The translations under genes were made by a program, and so were the position numbers. Below, in pieces: positions 56,301 through 64,000 of a DNA stretch of 64,000 nucleotides (position 1 is its first letter; every line of letters begins with the position of its first letter). The stretch is from NCBI GenBank assembly GCA_937138625.1, contig CAKZPF010000009.1, forward strand, positions 1 through 64,000, read 5' to 3'. Origin of the DNA: an uncultured Caulobacteraceae bacterium. Lineage in GTDB: Bacteria; Pseudomonadota; Alphaproteobacteria; Caulobacterales; Caulobacteraceae. The notes under the pieces are model-generated. The model was not told the DNA's origin, did not search any database, and worked only from the letters and a program-made list of their open reading frames with translations.

Positions 56301-56942
56301 TTCATCACCACCGGTAGCTTCCAGCTTTTTCAAACGCGTGGTGATTTGGTTTTGCACCGTGCGGATTTCTTCAACCGCGCCATCCAGGCGTTTGTTGGCG
56401 ACACCTTGGTCACGTTCGTTTTGCTCAAGGCGCGACAGCACCGAGCCCAAGGACCGATCCAAACCATTTACCGCATGGGCAGAACGCTGTTCGGCGGCCT
56501 CGATGCGGTTGGACATGCGCTCAAGGGCCCGAGTGATACGCGCGAGATCCGTTTCATACTCGCCACCGGTGCGGCCGGCATGACCATAATAGCTGCTGTC
56601 GGCGTCCCCTTCGCCACGGCGCCAATAATAGGACTCGCCGGGTTTGCGATCAAACAGGGCACTGCCCTTAGAGCTCGCTTGCGGGGTCAGGTCCTCGGCG
56701 TCTTCGTGACGGGCGGCTTGAGGTTGAGATTGCGGCTGGCGCTGCTGTTGTGGGTTTTGACCACCGGTTTGCCCTCCGCTGGCCATATTTTGATTGCCGG
56801 CTGTATCCGCCTCATCGCCCTCAACGATCATTTTGGTCAACCACTCGCCCAGCGTCATGCCGGACTTGCGTGCCAGATCCATGGCGATTTCCTTTGATTC
56901 GGAATCAATGTTCGGTGCGGCGGCTTGCTCGCGTGACGACAT
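53391..56942 (-). CDS. PodJ-like polar localisation protein with Sel1 repeats
   Basis: An 1183-residue protein. The disordered, charged N-terminus (1-130) leads to a long coiled coil (about 135-580) with four exact-length 29-residue repeats (393-508). An acidic linker (600-860) and one membrane helix (about 874-897, MVVGSGLAIAAVSAAGYVAVSG) follow. The periplasmic C-terminus has four Sel1-type repeats (AQYELGNRMAAKGDLEKA to ALKWYTIAANAGDEPA). This is the layout of PodJ, a polarity factor of Caulobacter. Others use this architecture without a proven role in polarity, so I leave out the symbol. Confidence 0.85.
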   Translation of the reverse strand: MSSREQAAAPNIDSESKEIAMDLARKSGMTLGEWLTKMIVEGDEADTAGNQNMASGGQTGGQNPQQQRQPQSQPQAARHEDAEDLTPQASSKGSALFDRKPGESYYWRRGEGDADSSYYGHAGRTGGEYETDLARITRALERMSNRIEAAEQRSAHAVNGLDRSLGSVLSRLEQNERDQGVANKRLDGAVEEIRTVQNQITTRLKKLEATGGDERSLEALKSLEAGLSKLASHMYESEAKAQTSIESIEKNLSKLSGHVDQQIVELGERIQTIVQNTSTSSEGYSDDVRNTLNDVTERLERAEKSTSTSIQSLKDSISELEGHVKSNGGKASGPSMEEFEARFEKLTDKMNDMVGQVRSELVQKVEEAAAKSDMGQIDQALTALKAHIEGAEERSADAIDRLADEVARIAEAMDNRVSNVEGKSAGAIETISTEVAKIADAIDAKFRTAEGKNVEAIERLGAELAQVSDRLTERLVAAERRSSVTLDQIDEEVGKISDRLSQRYERASADLAERLKASENKTAEMLEDQQARLNDRIDSKFVELDKKSADLVSPVNKSMADLAARLDAIENNSTRRGGVSVSALMSKAQDMTSGKKGTQEDTPPQVHLPIPGEDEDIDVTPAAPTSAIARDTTQTSDEPAPQSAVAPKAPTANYDDAEDLFVVEPPKMNAGKPTPEPKADRADQSLFASALDNAEMKEPGLDDLTPASDPKARIDTALETLRSSKGDDKTEAEATEPEAPAEPLPLGATAGKDFLKAARESMQIVGQEKKAKKGKADKRMAKKAPEPVATKEPAKDKSVDKNANAKATKADKTPPKTPLANTDLDADNVVSFLDTMPEPKTYAAADAVPADYPLRSTAFDDLPPLKKDNSGKAARMVVGSGLAIAAVSAAGYVAVSGGMDNALKNIGVDIPQPSTFLPNLKDMASSAIAAPAAKDAANTGSEDMAALVITNSATKPVANTGTVQTIQAPPVTPTPAAPKVMSLAEAVKTGNPVAQYELGNRMAAKGDLEKAAELMKSAAGAGLAAAQFKMATFYEGGQGVEEDMAQAFQWTQRAAQGGHRKAMHNLGLYYYYGDGTTQNYEQAAKWFQAAAEMGNADSQFNLALLYEEGFGVKANTVEALKWYTIAANAGDEPAREKTIKLAAKMTPAQVNKAKADAGIYKPKPMKAEANGNFGQQPWDMAAN
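55419..55766 (-). repeat. Four tandem 29-residue coiled-coil repeats inside the PodJ-like gene
   Basis: Four copies of 87 bp coding for 29 residues each. The unit has the pattern SxxAI(D/E)xIxxEVAxIAxAI(D/E), followed by a Glu at the end. Similar at protein level, less so at DNA level. Confidence 0.75.
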
Positions 56943-57090
56943 GACGAATCAGGCTCCTTAACCCCTTTTGTGGACCGTAACCCTTTGCTGCATAAGGGTC
57001 AAAGAGATCACGGTCCGTGATAACAATTAGCAGACATATGCCTGCCCCTTGCTCCATCTGGCCCTAGGGATCTTAAGAAGTGGTAAAAGG

Positions 57091-58284
57091 TTAACGTGCG
57101 GAGATTAATTCACTGTTCATAAAGGAGAATTTTTTGGAAATACTCAGCGCGAATCCCCCGCACACCAACAAAGTCGTTAAAAGTCCGATTTGCCAACCCA
57201 GTATATGAGACAAGGGCAAAATGCTGCCCGACAGCATGACGCCCACAATCATTGTTAACCGTCCCAAATGCTCAGGACGTGTTAAAGTCATGGTCATAGT
57301 GGTAAACATAAGCCCTACCGACAGTACCAATGTCACCAGTTCATAGGCCATGATATAAGGGCTGCCCAAAGCGGTTGCCAGAATCAACACCGTAGCTGCC
57401 TTAGGGCTAGGCCCACGCCGCCATACATTCCACACCCAGATCGCCATACCCAGTGCGAGCCCTCCTTGGGCCATCAAGGCCATATCCGCAGGCACATGAA
57501 AGGTGCGCAACAGCCCGTACAGGTTTGAGATACCTATGGCGGGGTCACCCATCAGAGGGTCTTGCCCCATCACAAAGGTCCGAAACTCCAGGCTGGCTTT
57601 TAAGAACGCCTCATATGTCGCTAAGCCAAACAGACCATAAGCTAGGCCATGTAGTCCCACAGCTGTGATCACCGCCATGATGATCGTGCTCCATTGACGA
57701 CTTGCCACCAGCGCAAACGGCATCATCAGACCCAATTGGGGCTTAATGGTCATCAGACCTAAACACAGCCCCGCAAGCCACCCCTGGCGCTTCAGCATCG
57801 CGCCAATGGCCAGAGCAAATAAACTCGAAATCCACAAACTCATTTGCCCGACCAAAGCAGCCACGCCCACCGGCGGAGCCAAAGCCAACAATAGGGGCGG
57901 ACCGCGCACCCCCAGCCAGTGCATGGACAACAAAAACGCCAATACACCGCACACGGCCCATACGCCATAGGCCAGCACCAGTGGTAATGCCGACAGCCCG
58001 ATCACCAATAAAAAGGTGGCGGGCGGGTAATACCAGGGCCGTCGGATTTCGCGCTCAGGTTGATATAGGGCCTGGTGGGCATGGTGCTGGTCAGCATCAT
58101 AAGCCGCAGCCGCCTTGTCTGCCGCAGCCATACGGGCAGCGGTGTAAAAACTCAGAAAATCACGGGTCAGTACGTCGCCATCCCGGTCCACCGCCCCGTC
58201 CAAGGTCAGGATATAATGGCAGACTGTCAGCAAACTGAAGATCAGTCCCACCACCAACAGGATACGTTCTAATGCGCTAAGCAT
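57091..58284 (-). CDS. GT87/DUF2029-like membrane protein (second of pair)
   Basis: A 397-residue polytopic membrane protein of the glycosyltransferase family 87 type. It has DFLSFYTAARM near the N-terminus (with the conserved DF pair), PWYYPPATFLLVIGLSALP and GLMTIKPQLGLMMP, all shared with the upstream paralogue. These enzymes transfer sugars from a polyprenyl donor; the substrate is unknown. The start at 58284 lies inside the last codons of the upstream gene (eight-base overlap ATGCTTAG), with no Shine-Dalgarno sequence. Confidence 0.83.
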   Translation of the reverse strand: MLSALERILLVVGLIFSLLTVCHYILTLDGAVDRDGDVLTRDFLSFYTAARMAAADKAAAAYDADQHHAHQALYQPEREIRRPWYYPPATFLLVIGLSALPLVLAYGVWAVCGVLAFLLSMHWLGVRGPPLLLALAPPVGVAALVGQMSLWISSLFALAIGAMLKRQGWLAGLCLGLMTIKPQLGLMMPFALVASRQWSTIIMAVITAVGLHGLAYGLFGLATYEAFLKASLEFRTFVMGQDPLMGDPAIGISNLYGLLRTFHVPADMALMAQGGLALGMAIWVWNVWRRGPSPKAATVLILATALGSPYIMAYELVTLVLSVGLMFTTMTMTLTRPEHLGRLTMIVGVMLSGSILPLSHILGWQIGLLTTLLVCGGFALSISKKFSFMNSELISAR

Positions 58285-59485
58285 AGGAGGTAGACTGTTG
58301 GTCTTGGTGTCGTAACCACAAAAACGGCAAGGTCGCCGCCAAAGCAAAAGGCGTCAGCTGCACCACGCCATGTTGCGCGCCCAACGCCAGCAAAATGCTG
58401 CCCACAATCGAAGCCATCAATACAAAGCGCTCATAGGGTCGCCAGTTGTCATTTTCGATGGCCAGTCGCGCCCAAACGATTGCGCAAATGCTCATGGCCA
58501 TCAGATCATAAACCAGCAAATAAGGAGACGCTAATATGCTGGCCGGCATCAAAATGGCGACCCCAATAGGGCTTACACTCTTGCGCCAGACCTGCCAAAT
58601 CATGGCCACCATGGCCAAGCTGACTCCGCCTTGGACAAGGGTTCCGGTCAACCCATCAAAGCCCATGCCCCGCATCATGCCGTAAACGGTGGGCTGGTGC
58701 CACCAGGGCAAGCCCCCCTCGGCCACTGTGCCGCTCATGGAAAAGGTGGCGTTAAAAAAGGCCATCCAGGCCTCGGGCCCAAAGGCCAAAGCCGCCAAAG
58801 CGGCAAAGCCAAATGTGCTCAGCGCCGCACTGAGGATCATTTTGTATTGTCGGGCGGCCAACAAAGCGACGGGGATCAGCAGCCCCAAATGGGGCTTAAA
58901 GGTCAACAGGCCCAAAGCCAGTCCGGCTATGATCACCTGGCGATCCAGAACCGCTTTCAGTGCCACCGCCATCAAGGCCGCCGTCAAAAACCCGTTTTGC
59001 CCATAGGCCATATTCATCGACGGAATGCCCGACAGCAACAACAGCCACAGCACTTCAGGCCGCGGGAAAAAGCGCCTGAGCGCCCAGTAAAAGGCGGCAA
59101 AGGTACCGCCCATGAAGACAAAATACGACAGCCACAAAGGCAACAGCGCCAAGGGGGTCACAATCAGCAAATAGGTCGGCGGATAATTCCAAGGATAGAT
59201 CGCCACCTGCCCCGGCAGACCGTTATCAAGCGCCAGCTGAAAGGCCTCGGGGTTCAGAACCGTTTCCAGGTTTCCTGACAACACCAGCTTAGAGGCTGTC
59301 CAGAAACAGTAAAAATCATGACCAAACGGCTGGCCACCAGGCCCCACAAGGTCATCAAATCCCAGCCAATATTTGCTGAACCCCACAGCATAAACACTGA
59401 GCAGGAAAAAGCCGATCCAACGCACCGCTTCGGAAAAGCGCATCGTTTGATGAGGGGCCGCCAACGTCGTCATAGACGTCAGCAT
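58277..59485 (-). CDS. GT87/DUF2029-like membrane protein (first of pair)
   Basis: A 402-residue polytopic membrane protein. DFYCFWTASKLVLSGN, PWNYPPTYLLIVTPLALLP, NMAYGQNGFLTAALMA and GLLTFKPHLGLLIP match the GT87 pattern and the next gene. It likely adds mannose- or arabinose-type sugars to lipids or glycans from a polyprenyl-phosphate sugar; donor unknown. It is translationally coupled to the second copy. Tandem duplication is the simplest origin. Confidence 0.83.
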   Translation of the reverse strand: MLTSMTTLAAPHQTMRFSEAVRWIGFFLLSVYAVGFSKYWLGFDDLVGPGGQPFGHDFYCFWTASKLVLSGNLETVLNPEAFQLALDNGLPGQVAIYPWNYPPTYLLIVTPLALLPLWLSYFVFMGGTFAAFYWALRRFFPRPEVLWLLLLSGIPSMNMAYGQNGFLTAALMAVALKAVLDRQVIIAGLALGLLTFKPHLGLLIPVALLAARQYKMILSAALSTFGFAALAALAFGPEAWMAFFNATFSMSGTVAEGGLPWWHQPTVYGMMRGMGFDGLTGTLVQGGVSLAMVAMIWQVWRKSVSPIGVAILMPASILASPYLLVYDLMAMSICAIVWARLAIENDNWRPYERFVLMASIVGSILLALGAQHGVVQLTPFALAATLPFLWLRHQDQQSTSYA

Positions 59486-59521
59486 GGCAAATCATGGTGA
59501 ATAAGCCGCTAATTTGTCTGG

Positions 59522-60571
59522 TTATTTTTTATGAGCCCCCTGACCACCGCCCGCTTCTGGGCCTTGGGGGGTATCTGCAGTCTCGCGCACGGTTTCCTCC
59601 GGGGCCATCACGGCTTCGGCGGCATCGTTGCTTTTGCTCCCCTTTGAGGTCTTAGAGGCCTTGGTCGCTCTTGGTTTTTTCAGGCCCAGGGTCTTGATGG
59701 CTTCGCCTTCCTTAGTCTCGAAGAAGCTGCGCAGATGCAGATCCCGCTGCGGGAAGGGGATCTCGATCTCATACTTGCGCAGGGCGTCTTCGATGGCCCA
59801 ATTGTAAGCCGCTTGCATCGCAGACGGTCGCTTGGCCGCATCCAAACTGGGCCACACCACCAGCTCGAACTCCAGCGCCGAGTCCCCAAACCCGGTCAGC
59901 CAGACCTGGGATTTGCGGTTGCCTTCATCGGGCTGAGTAAAGGGCACATTGGCCGCGGCCTCAAGCGCGGCTTTGCGCACCAATTCCTTGTCCGAGCCAT
60001 AGGCCACGCCAAATGGAATATGAATTCGCCGCGTCGCCCCATCATGGGTCCAGTTGGTCAGTTGTCCCTCGATAAAGGTCGAATTGGGCACCAGGATGTC
60101 GATGTTGTCATTGGTAACGATGCGGGTGGCACGGGTGCCGATATCGACAACCTCACCGGCCAAACCGTTTTCCAGTTCGACAAAATCCCCCACCCGCAAA
60201 CTGCGGTCCAGCATCAAGGCCATGCCGGAGACGAACTCCTTAACCATGCCCTGCAACCCAAGACCGATCCCCACACCCAGGGCCCCGGCAAACACAGAAA
60301 AAGTCGAAATATCGATGCCCACCAGCGAAAGCCCCGTGAACACCCCGATGATCAGAACGACATAATACCCAAGGCGCTGAATGACATAAACGAGGCCCTG
60401 GCGATCATCGCCAAACTTGTGACCCAAGCGCCCAATGGCGCCACGCGCCAGCCGCGCCAAGATGACACTGGCAATCAAGACCAAGATCACCACCACCAGC
60501 GTCATAGGCGTGATGGTGGTTTTGCCCAGGGTCACCAATTCTGTGTTGAGAAACTCGTTCAGTGGCTCCAT
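59522..60571 (-). CDS. MscS-family mechanosensitive channel with charged C-terminal tail
   Basis: A 349-residue MscS channel. Three membrane segments end in the pore helix VFAGALGVGIGLGLQGMVKEFVSGMALMLD, then come SLRVGDFVELENGLAGEVVDIGTRATRI and LVPNSTFIEGQLTNWTHDG. The C-terminal 60 residues (after KTLGLKKPRATKAS) are low-complexity, first Lys/Ser then Glu/Gly rich, and are absent in the other MscS protein at 47729. The tRNA-Gly gene is just upstream. Confidence 0.92.
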   Translation of the reverse strand: MEPLNEFLNTELVTLGKTTITPMTLVVVILVLIASVILARLARGAIGRLGHKFGDDRQGLVYVIQRLGYYVVLIIGVFTGLSLVGIDISTFSVFAGALGVGIGLGLQGMVKEFVSGMALMLDRSLRVGDFVELENGLAGEVVDIGTRATRIVTNDNIDILVPNSTFIEGQLTNWTHDGATRRIHIPFGVAYGSDKELVRKAALEAAANVPFTQPDEGNRKSQVWLTGFGDSALEFELVVWPSLDAAKRPSAMQAAYNWAIEDALRKYEIEIPFPQRDLHLRSFFETKEGEAIKTLGLKKPRATKASKTSKGSKSNDAAEAVMAPEETVRETADTPQGPEAGGGQGAHKK

Positions 60572-60636
60572 GCCTACTTATCCCGCGATGCGGCAAGCCT
60601 GGCAAGGCGCAAATGGAAATGATCACTGATGGAGAT

Positions 60637-60710
60637 TGGAGCGGGTGAAGAGAATCGAACTCTCGTCTTAAGCTTGGGAAGCTTCTGCTCTACCATTGAG
60701 CTACACCCGC
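60637..60710 (-). tRNA. tRNA-Gly (CCC)
   Basis: A 74-nt cloverleaf including encoded CCA: acceptor GCGGGTG/CACCCGC, D arm GCTCAATGGTAGAGC, anticodon loop TTCCCAA (anticodon CCC, reading GGG), T loop TTCGATT. It resembles E. coli tRNA-Gly(CCC) along its length. Confidence 0.95.
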
Positions 60711-60776
60711 CTAGGCTTGAGAAAAAGCACATCTGGGCCACGGGCGCAAGCGGGATTGCACCAGACCGCCTATTGC

Positions 60777-61805
60777 CTACTCCGGCCAGGCGGTGAAATA
60801 TTTTGACAAGCGCAGGCCTTGGGATTGGTAGTGGCTGCCTTGCTCACCGTACAAAACTTGGGGTCGAGAACTCAGCGGTTCATAAACCAAGCGCGCCACA
60901 ATCTGCCCATCATCCAGCACGAAAGGCGTCTCACGAGATCGCACCTCAAGCACACCACGGCTGCCCTGGCCGCCGGCTTCCTCGGTGCCAAAACCGGGGT
61001 CGAAAAAGCCTGCATAATGCACGCGGAACTCGCCGACACCGGGGTCAATGGGCAGCATCTCGGCGGCCTCGTGGGCCGGGATGGTCACATCATCCTTCGA
61101 GACCAGGATATAAAATTCGCCAGGATCCAGCACCAAGCCCCGACGCAAATCACCAATGGGCTCCCAAAATTCGCGTGCGGTCATGGCCCCCTCGCGGGTC
61201 ATGTCCACAACCCCCGCATGACGGCGCGCGCGATAGCCGCACAGACCCCCAGACAAATCCACAGTCACATCCCGGGTATACGTCTCGGTGGCGGGGCCGC
61301 CGCGGCGCAGGCGCAATTGGTTTAAGCGACAACCGGTTTTGACCAAGACCGAAAAGGTCTGGGGCGCGACCTCAAGGTACATGCGCCCCTGATAGCCCGC
61401 CGGCACGTCATCGAAACTTTTCGACTGATCCACAATCAAACGCGTGAACACATCCACACGGCCCGTTGAACTTTTTGGGTTGGCGCGTGCGCTGATTTCG
61501 GGCGGCAAGTCCAAAGTTTCTTGCAAGGGCACCAGATAGACACAGCCTTTTTCCAGCACCGCGCCCTCGCGCAAATCAAGGCTGTGCATCAACAACCCCT
61601 GGTTCAGACGATCCTCGACGCTGTGCTCGGCGCCCGGCAGGAACGAAGCCCGCAAACGCCAGGCCACATCACCCAGGCGCAAATCCAATGATGCCGGCTG
61701 CACCTGATCGGCGTCAAAAGGGCTTTGTGCCGTCATCACGGATTGATTGATCAAATCTTGGATTTCATGATCCGGCAAAACACCGGCGGCGGTGGACTGT
61801 GTCAT
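60777..61805 (-). CDS. dcd: dCTP deaminase, long alphaproteobacterial form
   Basis: Deaminates dCTP to dUTP for dTMP synthesis. The 342-residue length is well above the 190 of E. coli Dcd and fits the group annotated as 2'-deoxycytidine 5'-triphosphate deaminase in Alphaproteobacteria. Visible blocks are QPASLDLRLGDVAWRL, SARANPKSSTGRVDVFTRLI and VAPQTFSVLVKTGCRLNQLRL. The second half (VDMTREGAMTAREFWEP) is the extension. It diverges from the DxDxDG protein at 61948. Confidence 0.92.
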   Translation of the reverse strand: MTQSTAAGVLPDHEIQDLINQSVMTAQSPFDADQVQPASLDLRLGDVAWRLRASFLPGAEHSVEDRLNQGLLMHSLDLREGAVLEKGCVYLVPLQETLDLPPEISARANPKSSTGRVDVFTRLIVDQSKSFDDVPAGYQGRMYLEVAPQTFSVLVKTGCRLNQLRLRRGGPATETYTRDVTVDLSGGLCGYRARRHAGVVDMTREGAMTAREFWEPIGDLRRGLVLDPGEFYILVSKDDVTIPAHEAAEMLPIDPGVGEFRVHYAGFFDPGFGTEEAGGQGSRGVLEVRSRETPFVLDDGQIVARLVYEPLSSRPQVLYGEQGSHYQSQGLRLSKYFTAWPE

Positions 61806-61947
61806 AATCCATCCTATGCCCCAGCCACGCCATCAGGTCAAAGAGATGTTATCGTGTTGGGGTCCCATCACTTGCGCAGGCCAATAATTGATGATATTGT
61901 GACAGAAAGGATACGATTAAAGTAAAACCCTTACACAGGCAACTGAA

Positions 61948-62634
61948 ATGACCACGCCAGGCACCTATGAATTCAAACTTTCGCTCGCTGAGCCCAACAG
62001 AAACCTTGATAAGGTTGAATTCGACACTGTTATGGACCGCCTGCAGATCACCGTGGATGCGGATGGCGAGGTCACGGCGAAAGCCCTGATATCGAAAAAC
62101 GGTGACCGCGAGAAGATCAAGACCGTTGATTTGAATGTCGTCGATGCTGGCGGGAAGATCAATATCAATGGACTGCCCGTGGATTTTGACCGCGACGGCG
62201 AAATTGACACGCGTTTTGATGGCTCTGATTTCTTGACGCTGGAGATAGAGGCCCTGGATGATGGCTTCCGCATTTCCCACCGCCCAGTCGAGGTCGATGA
62301 CCCCAATGCCGATGACTTTTTGCTATTCCAAGAAGGCAACGCCAAGGTTCAGGCCTTGGCGGCGTTCTCAGGCGTGGACCCCTATGACAATGAACTGGTA
62401 AAAAATCCAGATTGGATGGCCACTCGTTATGCCTCGGAGTGGGAAAACAAAGATGGCAGCCGCCACTATGCTAACCGCATTGACCAGCCCATCGATTTAA
62501 ACGGCGATGGCGTGGACGAATTGGTCCTGTACCGGTTCAATAGTGATCTCGATGCCCGGGGCAAGACCATTTCCGGCTCTGGGTATTGGGAGTTTATCTA
62601 TGATTCCACACCGCTGACGGGAACAGGTGACTAG
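61948..62634 (+). CDS. Stand-alone DxDxDG-domain protein
   Basis: A 228-residue protein without signal peptide. It begins TTPGTYEFKLSL and has the loop DFDRDGEIDTR at residue 79 and a second loop DLNGDGVDELVLYRF near 190. The first loop lies at nearly the same place as in the 13611 protein and in the leader domain of the M13 peptidase at 7655, so these are one family. The second loop is of the FG-GAP/VCBS type. Calcium binding is inferred. It ends two bases before the convergent hslO stop. Confidence 0.75.
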   Translation: MTTPGTYEFKLSLAEPNRNLDKVEFDTVMDRLQITVDADGEVTAKALISKNGDREKIKTVDLNVVDAGGKININGLPVDFDRDGEIDTRFDGSDFLTLEIEALDDGFRISHRPVEVDDPNADDFLLFQEGNAKVQALAAFSGVDPYDNELVKNPDWMATRYASEWENKDGSRHYANRIDQPIDLNGDGVDELVLYRFNSDLDARGKTISGSGYWEFIYDSTPLTGTGD

Positions 62635-62636
62635 CG

Positions 62637-63539
62637 CTATTTCAGCTCGTCAGGGCGAATGTTGTAACTGCGGGAACAAAACTCGCACGTGACCTCGATC
62701 TGTCCATCATCATTGGTCATGTCCGTCAGGTCTTCGGGCGGAAAGCTGGCCAACATGGCATAGATGCGATCCCGCGAGCACCGACACTGTGACAGCACCA
62801 CGCTGGGCTCGAACATACGCACACCATCTTCGTGAAACAGGCGGAACAACAACCGATCTGCCGTCAGGTCATCGTCGGCCATCTCGTCATCGCCAACCGT
62901 GGCAAACAGGGTGCAGGCGCGCTCCCAGCCCTCTTCGGTATCCCCACGGGTCTCATCCCCCGCAATGCGCTGGATCATCACGCCGCCTGCCCGCCAGGCG
63001 GCCGCGTTGTCTTCGCCGCTTTTGTGCTCGACCGCGGCCAGACGAATGCGTGTCGGCACCTGTTCGGACTGTTCAAAAAAGGTCTCAGCGCATAGGGCAA
63101 GGGTTTCGCCCTCGATGGGCACAACGCCTTGATAGCTATCCATGTTGGGGCCCTGGTCGATGGTCATGGCAAAGGCACCCTCGCCCAACAACGTCTGCGC
63201 CCCAGGCCGCGCCCACTCGCCCGACGACAAGGCCGCGACCTTCTCGGCGTCAAAGCGGGCATAGCCCCGCAAATCGCCCGAGCTGTCATAGTCCGCCACC
63301 ACATAAGAGACCGGACCATCCCCTTGGGCTTGCAGAACCAAGCGCCCCTCAAACTTCAACGCCGAGCCCACCAACACAGACAAGACACACGCCTCGCCCA
63401 GCAAATTGGCCACCGCTTCAGGGTAGTTGTGGCGGCGTAAAATCTCGTCCACCACCGCACCCAAACGCACGATGCGCCCCCGCACGGGGGCGTCCTCGAT
63501 CTCGAAGGCGGCGACACAGTTGTCGGCGTCGAATTCCAT
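62637..63539 (-). CDS. hslO: Redox-regulated chaperone Hsp33
   Basis: A cytoplasmic chaperone switched on by oxidation. The 300-residue protein ends with the zinc-binding Cys set CRC (in SQCRCSRDRIY) and CEFC (in VTCEFCSRSY), fitting CxC-x(27-32)-CxxC. Other family blocks are GEACVLSVLVGSALKFEGRL. The start overlaps the argD stop by one base (TGATG). Confidence 0.95.
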   Translation of the reverse strand: MEFDADNCVAAFEIEDAPVRGRIVRLGAVVDEILRRHNYPEAVANLLGEACVLSVLVGSALKFEGRLVLQAQGDGPVSYVVADYDSSGDLRGYARFDAEKVAALSSGEWARPGAQTLLGEGAFAMTIDQGPNMDSYQGVVPIEGETLALCAETFFEQSEQVPTRIRLAAVEHKSGEDNAAAWRAGGVMIQRIAGDETRGDTEEGWERACTLFATVGDDEMADDDLTADRLLFRLFHEDGVRMFEPSVVLSQCRCSRDRIYAMLASFPPEDLTDMTNDDGQIEVTCEFCSRSYNIRPDELK

Positions 63540-64000
63540 CAGGCCTCCACCAAATCCTTGGCGGCCACACAGGTGGCGTCCAGCTTTTCGATGGCCTCGC
63601 TCAGCTCAGTTTCTGTCACAATCAGTGGCGGCAGCAAGCGCACAAGATTGTCACCACCACCGGCGATCAGCAGTTGGTTCTGGCGGGCCAAACGCATAAA
63701 TTCACGGTTGTTAGGCTTCAGCTTCAGCCCCATCAGCAGGCCCTTGCCGCGCACCTCCTCGATGATATCGGGATGACGCTGTTTCAGCCCCTCAAGCTGT
63801 TGAGTCAAATAATTCGACATCTTTTGGGTGTGCGCCAAGGTTTCAGGCTTGGAGATTTCTTCAAAGGCCGCGCCCGCCACCGCCATCGCCAGCGGATTGC
63901 CGCCAAAGGTGGTGCCGTGGGTGCCGGGGATCATATGCTCGCCCGCCGCCCGGGTAGACAAACAGGCCCCCACAGGGAAACCACCGCCCAAGGCCTTGGC
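63539..64000 (-). CDS. argD: Acetylornithine aminotransferase, C-terminal part (5' end outside window)
   Basis: A PLP aminotransferase for arginine synthesis. Only the last 150 or so residues are inside. Near the window edge AKALGGGFPVGACL holds the PLP-binding Lys, followed by HGTTFGGNPLAMAV and VRGKGLLMGLKL, typical of ArgD/class III enzymes. The 5' part lies beyond base 64000. In many Alphaproteobacteria argF stands between argD and hslO; here it is absent. Confidence 0.85.
   Translation of the reverse strand, partial: AKALGGGFPVGACLSTRAAGEHMIPGTHGTTFGGNPLAMAVAGAAFEEISKPETLAHTQKMSNYLTQQLEGLKQRHPDIIEEVRGKGLLMGLKLKPNNREFMRLARQNQLLIAGGGDNLVRLLPPLIVTETELSEAIEKLDATCVAAKDLVEA

Noticed and set aside
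57086-57098. AAAGGTTAACGTG identical to part of the motif before array gene B
   Set aside because: The CTTGTCA part is missing and the copy lies at the end of a coding sequence, so it is taken as chance.

Overview
The window is bacterial chromosomal DNA with high G+C and a gene content that fits Alphaproteobacteria. Supporting genes are class I (archaeal-type) lysyl-tRNA synthetase, the long dCTP deaminase form, a DUF3035/BamF-like lipoprotein next to two M16 peptidases, a TIGR02186-like protein next to a TauE/SafE permease, a PodJ-like polarity protein, and MutL with an endonuclease motif. I cannot fix the order from sequence alone. Many large proteins without signal peptides and the two M13 peptidases recall Micavibrio-like or Rhodospirillales-like lineages, but this is a guess. 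No IS element, prophage, CRISPR array or rRNA operon is visible. One tRNA gene, tRNA-Gly(CCC), is present.

Layout. 1-7.6 kb: the 3' part of a DsbD/ScsB-type gene, a tandem pair of Asp-rich unknown proteins, two small secreted proteins, then pgi-hisS. 7.6-14.2 kb, minus strand: two M13 zinc metallopeptidases, two small proteins with Ca-type DxDxDG loops and a cupin. The first M13 carries the same DxDxDG domain at its N-terminus and has no signal peptide. 14.3-25.8 kb: groES-groEL with a CIRCE operator, tadA and rluB head to head on a shared CATG, a possible degenerate zincin, rsmD, mutL, an M16 pair, a BamF-like lipoprotein and an acyltransferase. 26.0-36.7 kb, plus strand: five large proteins of unknown function. 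The first four are clearly related, the fifth probably so, and a low-GC gene follows. I regard this block as the best candidate for an undescribed system. 36.8-44 kb: envelope proteins and a beta-oxidation operon. 44.3-64 kb: housekeeping genes, including an S24-type regulator, lysS, hotdog thioesterases, two MscS channels, a response regulator, pyrD-sixA-TIGR02186-tauE, a PodJ/Sel1 protein, two GT87-like membrane proteins, tRNA-Gly, dcd, another DxDxDG protein, hslO and the 3' part of argD.

Two themes go beyond housekeeping. One is the 26-36 kb array: no signal peptides, shared C-terminal motifs, and one promoter-like motif repeated before the first two genes. The other is a scattered family of short proteins without signal peptides that carry DxDxDGxxD loops, and this domain is also fused to an M13 peptidase. 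Both sets could be substrates of a signal-peptide-independent export route or cytoplasmic proteins. The sequence alone does not decide.
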